DNA of 11,148 nucleotides, taken from positions 1 through 11,148 of the forward strand of contig JAICSB010000064.1 of assembly GCA_025937115.1 (NCBI GenBank), given 5' to 3'. The notes beneath the pieces are model-generated. The model did not search any database. It saw only the letters and a program-made list of their open reading frames with translations, and was not told the origin of the DNA. The translations under genes were made by a program, and so were the position numbers. Positions 1 through 5,894 of the stretch are shown here, piece by piece (position 1 is the first letter of the stretch; each line of letters opens with the position of its first letter). This stretch comes from Pseudonocardiaceae bacterium (GTDB taxonomy: Bacteria; Actinomycetota; Actinomycetes; Mycobacteriales; Pseudonocardiaceae).

Positions 1-28
1 GCCCATACCGACCCGGCCTCCGAACCCC

Positions 29-69
29 CACAACCATCACTGACCGTCACAACCATCACTGATGGTGAC
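29..69. repeat. Direct repeat pair with imperfect inverted repeat
   Basis: The 15-mer CACAACCATCACTGA occurs at 29-43 and again at 48-62. The second copy runs into TGATGGTGAC, so 46-69 can fold as a stem with a 3-base bulge around a short loop. It lies just after the last readable minus-strand gene. It might be a weak factor-independent terminator, but there is no T-run, so the role is a guess. Confidence 0.4.
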
Positions 70-71
70 AG

Positions 72-164
72 TCAACGAGACCGCGGCCCGCCGACCAACC
101 CGCCACGCCGGGACCAAACCCACTTACTACAGCGAGGAGCCTCTTGCGGATGGGTCTTAGCCAC
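72..164 (-). CDS. Possible 30-residue basic peptide
   Basis: A GTG start at 162-164 is preceded by AGGAAAG (171-177 on the plus strand) at a 6-base spacing, which is a good ribosome binding site, and the frame runs 30 codons to TGA at 72-74. The product is basic, with one Cys, two Trp and many Arg/Lys (begins VAKTHPQEAPRC). It follows the tail-like protein by 27 bases on the same strand, as very small phage genes often do. I recognise no family. The main support is the ribosome binding site and the position. The alternative is that this is untranslated sequence downstream of the structural gene. Confidence 0.3.
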   Translation of the reverse strand: MAKTHPQEAPRCSKWVWSRRGGLVGGPRSR

Positions 165-191
165 GGTTGACTTTCCTGTCTGGTTGCGTTT

Positions 192-890
192 CTACATGAA
201 ACCGGCGCCGCCGAAGGACACGTGCCCGCCTTGCCCGGTCGGGAGCTGTGGCCCCTGCAATTCCAGCGAAACGAGCGACCATTGTTGGTTGGTGGGGACG
301 TCAAGGCCCACGGTTTTCAGCCAGGCCGCGCCAGCGTCGGGATACCAGCCGCCGAATACGGTCCCGAGTCCCGTGTTCTCGACGTGGGTTTGTTCGGAGA
401 ACGCGCCAGCGGTAGCCGTTTTGTATTGCGGAATGGTAAACACGGTCAGGAAATCAGTATTGATCATCACGATTCCGGCGTTCGCTGTACCAGTGGTGAT
501 GTTGCTCGACGGGAGGCTGGCCGATGGGTTGCTATCCGAACTAGCGGCACCGGTATTGTTCACACCAGTGAACCGGTACACCGTGAAACCCCAGTTTGTG
601 GAATTGTTGGGGCTGATCGTACGGGACATCGTGAACGTTTGCGGGGTCGTTATTTTCACGTAGTGCAGGTCAACGCTGTTGAGGTTCGGCAGGTTGACAC
701 CGGAACTGGTTTTGAATGTGTAGCTCAGGCCCCCGCCGGTCGGCAAGGACATGACCTGCGTGCTACTACCAGAACACCCCATGATCACGAGGTGATCGTT
801 GGCCGCGACGGTGACGCTCACAGTGTCCGGTGTGGTGGCCGCAGCGAAGTGATTAGCCGACTCATACACGGCGGCCAGTGCTAACGCCAC
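192..890 (-). CDS. Phage minor tail/structural-like protein
   Basis: A 232-residue product with GTG start at 888-890, preceded by purine-rich GAGGAAAGCGGGGTG. It is rich in Thr, Ser, Asn and Gly and poor in charged residues, with alternating beta-type stretches (SVTVAANDHLVIMGCSGSS, WGFTVYRFTGVNN). The segment around residues 182-212 (GTVFGGWYPDAGAAWLKTVGL, then a QQWSLVSLELQG strand) is the kind of C-terminal beta segment I associate with minor tail or fibre proteins of actinophages. There is no signal peptide or membrane segment. It lies downstream of the acidic protein on the same strand, with a 47-base gap, in what looks like the structural-gene side of the element. The assignment rests on composition and resemblance, so tail protein is likely and the exact role unknown. 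Confidence 0.6.
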   Translation of the reverse strand: MALALAAVYESANHFAAATTPDTVSVTVAANDHLVIMGCSGSSTQVMSLPTGGGLSYTFKTSSGVNLPNLNSVDLHYVKITTPQTFTMSRTISPNNSTNWGFTVYRFTGVNNTGAASSDSNPSASLPSSNITTGTANAGIVMINTDFLTVFTIPQYKTATAGAFSEQTHVENTGLGTVFGGWYPDAGAAWLKTVGLDVPTNQQWSLVSLELQGPQLPTGQGGHVSFGGAGFM

Positions 891-937
891 AGTTCACCCC
901 GCTTTCCTCACTTCGGTGATATCTCAGCTGTTTACGA

Positions 938-1273
938 CTACGACACAACTACGACCTGGACGTCCTTATCCTCGTCGTCCTCGTCCGGGTCGGTGTCGGT
1001 GTCGGTTTCGTTGGCGTCCGGGTTATCGAGGCCATCATCATTCGGGTCCTCGTCCCGACCGAATAGAGGCTCTTTTTCCGGCTTTTTCTCGTCGTCGTCT
1101 TTGTCGTCGGTAGCGGCGCCGCGCTGGGTGACGGTAGGTGCGCCCCGTTGCACCTCAGCGGCCCTGAACTGTGCACGACTGGCCATGGCATTCGCCTGGC
1201 GGGTGGTCCCGGCGGGCATCGCGGTGCGGGCAGCGACCGCCGGGTTAACGCGATTTGTTGACCACTGAATCAT
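938..1273 (-). CDS. Small phage-like protein with strongly acidic C-terminal tail
   Basis: A 111-residue protein with ATG at 1271-1273 and a GAAGGAG ribosome binding site ten bases upstream. The first half (residues 1-54) is neutral to basic and Ala/Arg rich. Residues about 55-104 are dominated by Asp and Glu, including DDKDDDEKKPEKEP and a run alternating Thr-Asp and Pro-Asp, and the protein ends in DVQVVVVS. It is the first gene after the tandem hairpins at 1320-1401 and precedes the tail-like gene, so it probably belongs to the structural block. A scaffold, capsid-associated or DNA-mimic role would fit the charge pattern, but no family is recognised. The clear ribosome binding site and consistent codon use make it a real gene with fair certainty. 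Confidence 0.65.
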   Translation of the reverse strand: MIQWSTNRVNPAVAARTAMPAGTTRQANAMASRAQFRAAEVQRGAPTVTQRGAATDDKDDDEKKPEKEPLFGRDEDPNDDGLDNPDANETDTDTDPDEDDEDKDVQVVVVS

Positions 1274-1319
1274 TATTCGCTCACTCCTTCGATCTTTCGG
1301 TTAACGGTTGTTGCGCGCT

Positions 1320-1364
1320 GGTGGCCCTGCCGGGGAAAGGAGGAAAGCCCGGCAGGGAACCACC
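1320..1364 (-). terminator. Long GC-rich hairpin, probable terminator
   Basis: The arms CCCTGCCGGG (1325-1334) and CCCGGCAGGG (1348-1357) are perfect complements, and the stem is extended by GGTGG (1320-1324) with CCACC (1360-1364) across a 2-base bulge. The 13-base loop is pyrimidine rich on the minus strand. It sits in the 148-base gap between the zinc-motif gene and the acidic-protein gene. No T-run follows, as is common for actinobacterial hairpins, so attenuation or RNA processing are also possible. Confidence 0.55.
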
Positions 1365-1374
1365 GCGCTGCACA

Positions 1375-1401
1375 CACGGGAAGGCTTCCAGGCTTCCCGT
1401 G
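1375..1401 (-). terminator. Second tandem hairpin, probable terminator
   Basis: Perfect 9-base arms CACGGGAAG (1375-1383) and CTTCCCGTG (1393-1401) surround a 9-base loop, starting 20 bases after the stop codon of the zinc-motif gene on the minus strand. With the hairpin at 1320-1364 it forms a tandem pair, a usual layout for separating two transcription units. Confidence 0.55.
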
Positions 1402-1421
1402 GGAGTCTTCACCAATTGCGC

Positions 1422-1691
1422 TCACCATCGCGGTAACAATTCATTTCTGAAACAAACGGCGTGCGCTGGTAGCAATGGTGGAGTCGGGTCCTGGCTGGTC
1501 GCGCCGTGGCGAATCTGGACGGTGGCCTCGCCTTCGGTGATCGTTTGCCCGCAGATCCCGCAGACTTCCTCGCTTATTGTCCGCGCTGGTGGGTCCGGGA
1601 TAGGTGACGAATTCCCAGCCCGAGACGCACCGCGCTTCGCCCCGGCCGAGGAGAAAGGACGGAGGAAAATCCCCCGCCGGGGAAGTCGCAT
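1422..1691 (-). CDS. Small zinc-binding (CxxC...HxxC) phage protein
   Basis: An 89-residue product whose ATG (1689-1691) overlaps the TAA of the upstream peptidase gene as TAATG, implying translational coupling. An in-frame ATG three codons further upstream is an alternative start. The N-terminal 40 residues are basic and Pro/Gly/Ser rich. Residues 44-47 read CGIC and residues 77-80 read HAVC, giving a C-x2-C-x29-H-x2-C arrangement typical of treble-clef or LIM-like zinc sites. It is the last gene of the leftward early-type operon, with two hairpins following. Possible roles are DNA or RNA binding or a small nuclease accessory. I recognise no named family, and the zinc site is inferred from spacing only. 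Confidence 0.6.
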   Translation of the reverse strand: MRLPRRGIFLRPFSSAGAKRGASRAGNSSPIPDPPARTISEEVCGICGQTITEGEATVQIRHGATSQDPTPPLLPAHAVCFRNELLPRW

Positions 1692-2257
1692 TATTGCCAT
1701 GGGTCCACCACGAATCCCCACTTTAAAATTTGGTCACTCGTGGCCAACACTAACGCCCTATTTTCCCGCAAAATAGCCATACAATGGTCCATGGCTTGGC
1801 GCAAAATAAACACATCACTAATCTTGGCGAGCTCCCGATGGTCGGCTTTCAACCCGGTCGGCCCATACGGAAACGCGTCCCGTCTAAACGTCCCAATCCA
1901 CAATTCAGGCGCCATAAGCACTATGGCGTTCTGCAACTTGGTGCCTTTGACGTGGACACACTCGCCCGAATTATCGTCAGCGATCCGCGCGGATTGGACC
2001 TCTAGTCCCAGGGCTCGCGCTGTTACGGCGTGCGCACTCTCATGCTCAGCTGCTTCTCTTTTTCTGTTCTTGCGGAGCTGGTCGCGCCTGGCGTCGAGGG
2101 GTGTGACCAGCTCGCCGGTGCCGAGAACATTGCTACTTAGCAGAGAATCGCGCAGATTGTTCCCTAGCAGCGGCAGCCATTCGCGCACGACCGATCTGGC
2201 CTGCGCAGGCAGCGTGTAGAACACTTCCCAGGCCGCCCGTTCCGATGGTGAAATCAT
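1691..2257 (-). CDS. Stand-alone HEXXH metallopeptidase, FtsH/M41-like
   Basis: A 188-residue protein. The ATG at 2255-2257 follows AAAGGAAAGC and overlaps the previous gene's TGA as ATGA. Residues 71-80 read EHESAHAVTA, with HESAH (72-76) matching the zinc-binding HEXXH of FtsH-type peptidases. Residues 133-143 (PTGLKADHREL) resemble the FtsH segment TGASNDLE, whose Asp is the third zinc ligand, making D139 the likely ligand here. The C-terminal helix MDHCMAILRENRALVLA resembles the FtsH helix KAILEENR. There is no AAA domain and no membrane segment. ImmA/IrrE-type peptidases also use HEXXH, but the following ligand region fits M41 better. The gene is visibly less GC-rich than its neighbours, suggesting separate acquisition. 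Substrate unknown; repressor or host-protein cleavage is possible. Confidence 0.65.
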   Translation of the reverse strand: MISPSERAAWEVFYTLPAQARSVVREWLPLLGNNLRDSLLSSNVLGTGELVTPLDARRDQLRKNRKREAAEHESAHAVTARALGLEVQSARIADDNSGECVHVKGTKLQNAIVLMAPELWIGTFRRDAFPYGPTGLKADHRELAKISDVFILRQAMDHCMAILRENRALVLATSDQILKWGFVVDPWQ

Positions 2258-2670
2258 GCTTTCCTTTGGTGGCTGTGCCGGTAGGTGTTGACGCTTTTCT
2301 GGTCGAGAACCCATCGGCCGCCGGTTCGGTGGCTGGTGATCCGACCGGACTGGGCGAGTTGCTGGACCCTTCGATTGCCGATCCCGAGGTGTTCGCTGGC
2401 TTCCTCGACGGTCAGTGTGGCGCGGTCCGGGTCGGGAAGCTCATAACGAATTTCGTTGTTGCGTTCCCGCAGCTCCACGGTGGCTTGCCAAGCGTCACCA
2501 GCGAAATGAATGGCACGTAACGCCTCGGCGACATCGGTACCGTGCAGCCATTGTGCGGCGCGCATTGCCGCGATGGCCGCCGGGGTCCGGAGCCAGCGGG
2601 ACAGCAGATAGGCGGCTTGGCCGGTGATAACCGCGGCCGGTCCCGGAACGAACCCGCTAGAGCTGTTCAT
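2254..2670 (-). CDS. Excisionase-like helix-turn-helix DNA-binding protein
   Basis: A 138-residue protein if it starts at ATG 2668-2670, which overlaps the upstream gene by 14 bases; in-frame starts at 2692-2694 (ATG) and 2689-2691 (GTG) are alternatives. The N-terminal 80 residues are helical and Ala rich (WLRTPAAIAAMRAAQWLHG) and unrecognised. The C-terminal segment beginning LTVEEASEHLGIGNRRVQQL and ending in GGRWVLDQKSVNTY is a MerR/excisionase-type winged HTH (HTH_17 style), with the usual xGRxxxxRxGGRW wing. Its stop overlaps the next gene's start (ATGA). In an integrase-bearing element such a protein is either the recombination directionality factor or a repressor. A copy of AGAGCTGTTC, the motif repeated in the ATPase gene, lies directly at its start codon (2659-2668). 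Confidence 0.7.
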   Translation of the reverse strand: MNSSSGFVPGPAAVITGQAAYLLSRWLRTPAAIAAMRAAQWLHGTDVAEALRAIHFAGDAWQATVELRERNNEIRYELPDPDRATLTVEEASEHLGIGNRRVQQLAQSGRITSHRTGGRWVLDQKSVNTYRHSHQRKA

Positions 2671-3172
2671 CACAGTGGTGGCCCGGTTCACCATCCCCGG
2701 TGTTGCGCTGCTGGCGCATCCATTCGTCTATGTCGGTGGTGTCAGCTCCGGCCGCGCGCATCCGCAGTAGCTCCACCCAATCAATGTCATCACGGGTGCA
2801 CGCCGCGAGGTAATCGAGCGCAGCGTCCATGGCTCTAGATCTGAACCGCGCCCCCGGCGGATGGTCCGCGCGGGGGCATTTCATTCGGGTGGTGGTCTCT
2901 TCGTATGCGGCAGCCCTCGATAGGCCGTCAGCGTCGCTCTCAGCGCCCGTTGTGCGTGCTTCCATGGTGGTCTTGCTGGCGCTGGTCATGAGTCGCTGCG
3001 CTGGATGCCGTGGTCGTTGCCGGGGTCGGCAGCTTTCAGCCGGGCCGGTGTCGGTGGTGGCCGGTATGCGCCGGTCGTCCAGCGCCTTGAGGTCGGATCT
3101 GCTGAGCACGTAGTCGGTGAGGTCGATCGGCTTCCACGAGTCGCGCGGGTTATCGGTGGCCTGTTCCGGCAT
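2657..3172 (-). CDS. Hypothetical protein of the replication operon
   Basis: A 171-residue frame with ATG at 3170-3172, overlapping the end of the ATPase gene by 23 bases and the start of the HTH gene by 14. Residues 12-34 (SWKPIDLTDYVLSRSDLKAL) and the C-terminal 55 residues (MDAALDYLAACTRDDIDWVE..., ...DIDEWMRQQRNTGDG) look like real folded segments. The middle is Arg/Thr rich and low in complexity. The SWKPIDLT opening resembles the first residues that I associate with AAA_25-type phage ATPases, so this might be a fragment or fusion. A later start (MTSASKTT or MDAALDY) cannot be excluded. No function is assigned. Confidence 0.5.
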   Translation of the reverse strand: MPEQATDNPRDSWKPIDLTDYVLSRSDLKALDDRRIPATTDTGPAESCRPRQRPRHPAQRLMTSASKTTMEARTTGAESDADGLSRAAAYEETTTRMKCPRADHPPGARFRSRAMDAALDYLAACTRDDIDWVELLRMRAAGADTTDIDEWMRQQRNTGDGEPGHHCDEQL

Positions 3173-4556
3173 CTTGCCGCGTTTCCATCCCACCAGCGGC
3201 ACCACCAGCGGCTTGAGGATTGCAGCGGGGGCAGATAAGTGGATCTTCGGCGGGGTGCGGCGTGGCCCTGCCAGAGCTGTTCGGCTTGGGGTGTTCGTTA
3301 ACACTCACACCCAAATCCCGAACAGCTCTGTCAGTCTTGGGCGGCGTCGAGCTGTTCGGACTGTTCGACGACTGTTCGGAACAGCTCTGACCTGGGGTGT
3401 CGTCGTGGTCGTTGGTGACGCCCGAACAGGTGAAGTTGATCTCTGATTGATCATCTTTGACGCCGACTGTTCGTGATCTTGTCGAACAGCTTTTTCTGAT
3501 CTTGATAGCGTCCGCCAGCACAGCCGCAGTGGTCCGGATCCCATCCGCCGTGAGGGCACGTTGCGCTGTCGGTCGACCGGCCTCCAGCGGCACGTTGAGA
3601 CGGTCCAAATGACCCACCAGCACAGTGATCTCGGGACGGTCAGCGGCGCTGTCCAAGCGCACGAACCGCAGCGGATCGAGGTAGCGCACCAACTCGATCT
3701 GCTGCGGGTGATGGTTGCTGCGCTGGAAATCCAACCGCAACGTGAGCCGATCCTCACCCTGCATGCTCACCAGCCACGCCGTGTCCAGATCGTCACCCTT
3801 AGCCGAGCTGCCGCGCTGCCCCAAAGTGGGATCTTTACCCGCGTTATCGAGGCGCAGCACCGCGATACCGAGCGCTTTGATCGGTGCGAGCGTGTGCCGG
3901 TAAAGATTGCGGAAGGTGTCCGCGTCGTTTTCCTTGCCGGTGACCACTCGGCTGGTCGTGTCCAATACGACTAACTCCGGCTGGTGGCGCTCGATCAGCG
4001 CCAGCAGATGCACTCCGCCCGCAACGGAGTCGAGTCCGGGTATCGACGGGAACGAGTAATAAAAGAGGTCGGTGAGGTCGCCCGGACCGTAACCGGCGTC
4101 GTGCAGTCGTTGCCGGATGTCGTCTCGAGAGTTCTCGATGTCGACATAAAGCACCCGCACCGGCCGCCCGTGCGGATTGGGGCGACCGAGTAGGGACCGG
4201 CCAGTGACCAGCGAGGCCACCATCACCAGCGTCAGCAGAGACTTCTTGTGCTTCTTCGGCGCATAGATGGCGTGCAGCCGACCGCGCTCGATGACGCCGG
4301 GTACCAGCCAGTCCGGTTCAGCAGACGTGGTGGCCCACAGCTCATGCCAGTCGATCGGCTGGTACAGATCGGCGATCCCAGCGGCACCGACCGCCACCGG
4401 GGCTGGTGACTCCGGTGGTTGTTCATCGGCGCTCACCGGTGGCACATCCGCGTAGTCAGCGATGCCTAGGGAGTCCGCCCACGCCACCACCTCGCCGGTT
4501 TCGTCGCGGATGTTGCCAGCCGGATCGGTGTAGGTGAACCGCTCGATGCTGCTCAC
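3150..4556 (-). CDS. RepA/AAA_25-like replication ATPase
   Basis: A 468-residue protein starting at GTG 4554-4556, which overlaps the upstream TGA as GTGA. Longer in-frame starts lie inside the preceding gene and are unlikely. Residues about 68-265 form a RecA-fold ATPase of the RepA/AAA_25 type: a divergent Walker A (IYAPKKHKKSLL, 97-108), the strand VRVLYVDIE (133-141), Walker B ELVVLD (194-199) and the distal motif RGSSAKGDDLDTAWLV (248-263). These proteins act as hexameric helicases or helicase loaders in plasmid and phage replication. Residues about 356-468 are a Ser/Asn/Pro-rich, probably disordered tail ending near CPRC (442-445). That tail is encoded by the CTGTTCG repeat cluster. The size is close to the ATPase of phiRv-type prophages as I remember it. 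Note that the canonical GxxxxGKS loop is absent. Confidence 0.75.
   Translation of the reverse strand: MSSIERFTYTDPAGNIRDETGEVVAWADSLGIADYADVPPVSADEQPPESPAPVAVGAAGIADLYQPIDWHELWATTSAEPDWLVPGVIERGRLHAIYAPKKHKKSLLTLVMVASLVTGRSLLGRPNPHGRPVRVLYVDIENSRDDIRQRLHDAGYGPGDLTDLFYYSFPSIPGLDSVAGGVHLLALIERHQPELVVLDTTSRVVTGKENDADTFRNLYRHTLAPIKALGIAVLRLDNAGKDPTLGQRGSSAKGDDLDTAWLVSMQGEDRLTLRLDFQRSNHHPQQIELVRYLDPLRFVRLDSAADRPEITVLVGHLDRLNVPLEAGRPTAQRALTADGIRTTAAVLADAIKIRKSCSTRSRTVGVKDDQSEINFTCSGVTNDHDDTPGQSCSEQSSNSPNSSTPPKTDRAVRDLGVSVNEHPKPNSSGRATPHPAEDPLICPRCNPQAAGGAAGGMETRQDAGTGHR
3272..3489. repeat. Cluster of CTGTTCG/CGAACAG repeats inside the ATPase gene
   Basis: TGTTCG or its complement occurs nine times between 3278 and 3488 (starts 3278, 3292, 3319, 3353, 3362, 3373, 3423, 3468, 3483); eight are the longer CTGTTCG/CGAACAG. 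Pairs form inverted repeats: CAGAGCTGTTCGG (3272-3284) with CCGAACAGCTCTG (3318-3330), GAGCTGTTC (3349-3357) with GAACAGCTC (3379-3387), and CTGTTCG (3467-3473) with CGAACAG (3483-3489). The copies fall in different reading phases of the overlapping gene, so selection acts on DNA rather than protein. Iterons of a replication origin or operator sites are the likely explanations. Confidence 0.75.
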
Positions 4557-4876
4557 GCGACGTCCCGCCGCTGGCATGGGCAGCGCTGGCAGCGCCACGC
4601 CCGGCGGGCGGATTCCGGGATCTGCCACGACCCATACAGGCCGTGGGCGCGTAGGTGCGCGGCAGCTCGTTCGACCGCACGTAGCTCGCTGGCGGTCAAC
4701 TCGTGGTCGCCGGTCCGCTGCTGGTCGGCGGCGTCGAAGATCCGGTTGATGCGGTGCCGGTGGCGGTCGGCCCACGGGACGTCACCACAACGGCGGCTAT
4801 GATCGGCCTGACCGCTCTCTAGGTCGTTAGCGGCGGCCCGGTTTCCCTCACCGGGCCGCCCGTCATTTTCGGTCAT
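4553..4876 (-). CDS. Small Cys-tailed protein preceding the ATPase
   Basis: A 107-residue protein with ATG at 4874-4876 and AAAGG four bases upstream. It is Arg/His/Asp rich, with a predicted helical stretch at residues 59-80 (ELTASELRAVERAAAHLRAHG) and a Cys cluster at the C-terminus (RCQRCPCQRR, about 94-103) that could hold a metal ion. Its stop overlaps the ATPase start, so the two are probably co-translated. This is the position where mycobacteriophage-type elements often keep small accessory proteins of replication. I recognise no family, and the function is unassigned. Confidence 0.6.
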   Translation of the reverse strand: MTENDGRPGEGNRAAANDLESGQADHSRRCGDVPWADRHRHRINRIFDAADQQRTGDHELTASELRAVERAAAHLRAHGLYGSWQIPESARRAWRCQRCPCQRRDVA

Positions 4877-4952
4877 TTCGCCTTTCGGCGGTTTCGGCTA
4901 CCGCTCCCTTGTTGTGTTGGTTGTTACGCGGCGGGTTGCACAGAGATCCGGT

Positions 4953-5297
4953 TCACGCTGCTGTGTCTCCCGGATCGCTGCGGGCGCTGCCCGGCAGTTT
5001 TCGTCGCAACGTCGACGTGGCGACATGGGAGGTGACCCCTCCGCCGTCGGCCTTGCGGGCGGCGCGGGCCTTTGAAGACCTAAGGGCCAGCCGTTGCATG
5101 TGGGTTCGCAGCGCGGCCTGGGTTCGCCGGGCTCGTTCCTGGGGCGACAATGTGCCGTCAGGATCGACTTCCCGCTCGAAACGGGCCAGGAGTCCGGCGT
5201 GGCCGCGTGCGGCGGTCGGTGCGGGGTCTTCACGACTCCAGCGGCTATTGGCAGCAATCTGGGCGCGGAGTTTGCGCTGTGCGGGGGTGAGTGCCGT
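4953..5297 (-). CDS. Arg-rich helical early protein lacking a canonical start codon
   Basis: The frame from the TAA at 5350-5352 to the stop at 4953-4955 is open, and the first ATG/GTG/TTG in it is an internal TTG at 5148-5150. Protein-like sequence begins well before that: TALTPAQRKLRAQIAANSRW, then HAGLLARFEREVDPDGTL, then SPQERARRTQAALRTHMQRL. This resembles a family of roughly 100-residue proteins that I recall from mycobacterial integrated elements. A GGAGAGG ribosome binding site (5307-5313) is correctly placed for a start at 5298-5300, now CAG, or at ACG 5295-5297. Either the gene uses ACG or it has lost its start. The 114-residue product assumes ACG. The coding of the last 20 residues is less convincing. 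It would be first in the leftward operon. Confidence 0.55.
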   Translation of the reverse strand, partial: TALTPAQRKLRAQIAANSRWSREDPAPTAARGHAGLLARFEREVDPDGTLSPQERARRTQAALRTHMQRLALRSSKARAARKADGGGVTSHVATSTLRRKLPGSARSDPGDTAA

Positions 5298-5377
5298 CTG
5301 GGCGTGCCTCTCCGGCGCATCCCCGACGGGGGAGCGCGCGGAGAGGGTTTAGGCGGGATAGCCCTCTACCGGTCCCG

Positions 5378-5398
5378 TCGGCGCCACGGAGGCGCCGA
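5378..5398. promoter_or_regulatory. Hairpin/operator between divergent genes
   Basis: A perfect 8-base inverted repeat, TCGGCGCC (5378-5385) and GGCGCCGA (5391-5398) with a 5-base centre, lies in the gap between the leftward early operon and the rightward zinc-ribbon gene. In this divergent promoter position it is a candidate repressor operator. A structural role in mRNA is the alternative. Confidence 0.4.
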
Positions 5399-5426
5399 AT
5401 ACTCAGCTTGTGATTCGCACCGTAGC

Positions 5427-5894
5427 ATGCCGCCCGTGACCCAACGACCTAAGCGTCGTAAGGAGCTGCGGCGGAAGTACGCAGTGCTCGTGCGGATGCT
5501 CTGCGGGCGCTGTGACCGCGTGGTGGGTGAGTGCTATGGATCCGACGCCTCGACACTGTGCACCTGGGATGACTCCAGCGACGTGCCCGTCGGGTCGGCG
5601 CTGTGGCATCTGCTGGGGGGAGACGGTCGCGTGGCACGCTGGCGCTGTCCCTGCGGTGCCGACTACCCGGTCAGCGGCAACAAACTCGCCGCTGCGTTCG
5701 CCACGGCGGCGATGCGGCCGACCAAACGTGATCGAGTGATCCGGCTACCAGTCGCGCTAGAAGTCGCCCAGTCCCAGCCGCCGGGCTTCCTCGGCGGCGC
5801 GCTCGGATGCCGTGGCGCGGGTGTATCTGTCGATCATGTCGCGGCGGGTCCAGCCCGCTACCGCCATCAGCCCGCCTTCGGAACCCTCGGCTGA
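5427..5894 (+). CDS. Putative zinc-ribbon protein of the integrated element
   Basis: Up to 155 residues from ATG 5427-5429; GTG at 5436-5438 (giving a start just before TQRPKRRK) is an equally good choice, and no strong ribosome binding site is seen, so it may be near-leaderless. The N-terminus is very basic (TQRPKRRKELRRKYAVLVRM). CGRC lies at about residues 29-32 and CPCG at about 75-78, giving two Cys pairs about 45 residues apart, consistent with a zinc ribbon; the folded part seems to end near PTKRDRVIRLP. The last 45 codons run antisense through the 3' end of the integrase gene, a 138-base tail-to-tail overlap, and are probably not conserved. A DNA-binding role is plausible but not shown. 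Confidence 0.55.
   Translation: MPPVTQRPKRRKELRRKYAVLVRMLCGRCDRVVGECYGSDASTLCTWDDSSDVPVGSALWHLLGGDGRVARWRCPCGADYPVSGNKLAAAFATAAMRPTKRDRVIRLPVALEVAQSQPPGFLGGALGCRGAGVSVDHVAAGPARYRHQPAFGTLG

Noticed and set aside
184..663. Plus-strand open frame over the tail-like gene
   Set aside because: It mirrors the minus-strand structural gene, which has the better start, ribosome binding site and protein-like sequence.
3272..3489. LexA/SOS boxes in the CTGTTCG cluster
   Set aside because: The actinobacterial SOS box has CGAAC followed by GTTCG four bases later. Here the paired motifs point the other way (GTTCG before CGAAC) or have wrong spacing.
3272..3489. CRISPR array
   Set aside because: The repeats are about 7-13 bases, in both orientations and irregularly spaced, and they lie inside a coding gene; no cas genes are present.
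3467..3495. Plus-strand intrinsic terminator (CTGTTCG stem followed by five T)
   Set aside because: There is no plus-strand gene to terminate, it lies inside the minus-strand ATPase gene, and the stem is made of the repeat motif, which explains it better.
5094..5426. Long N-terminal extension of the plus-strand zinc-ribbon frame
   Set aside because: This part is antisense to the better supported Arg-rich minus-strand frame at 4953-5297, and its translation is low-quality Gly/Cys-rich sequence.
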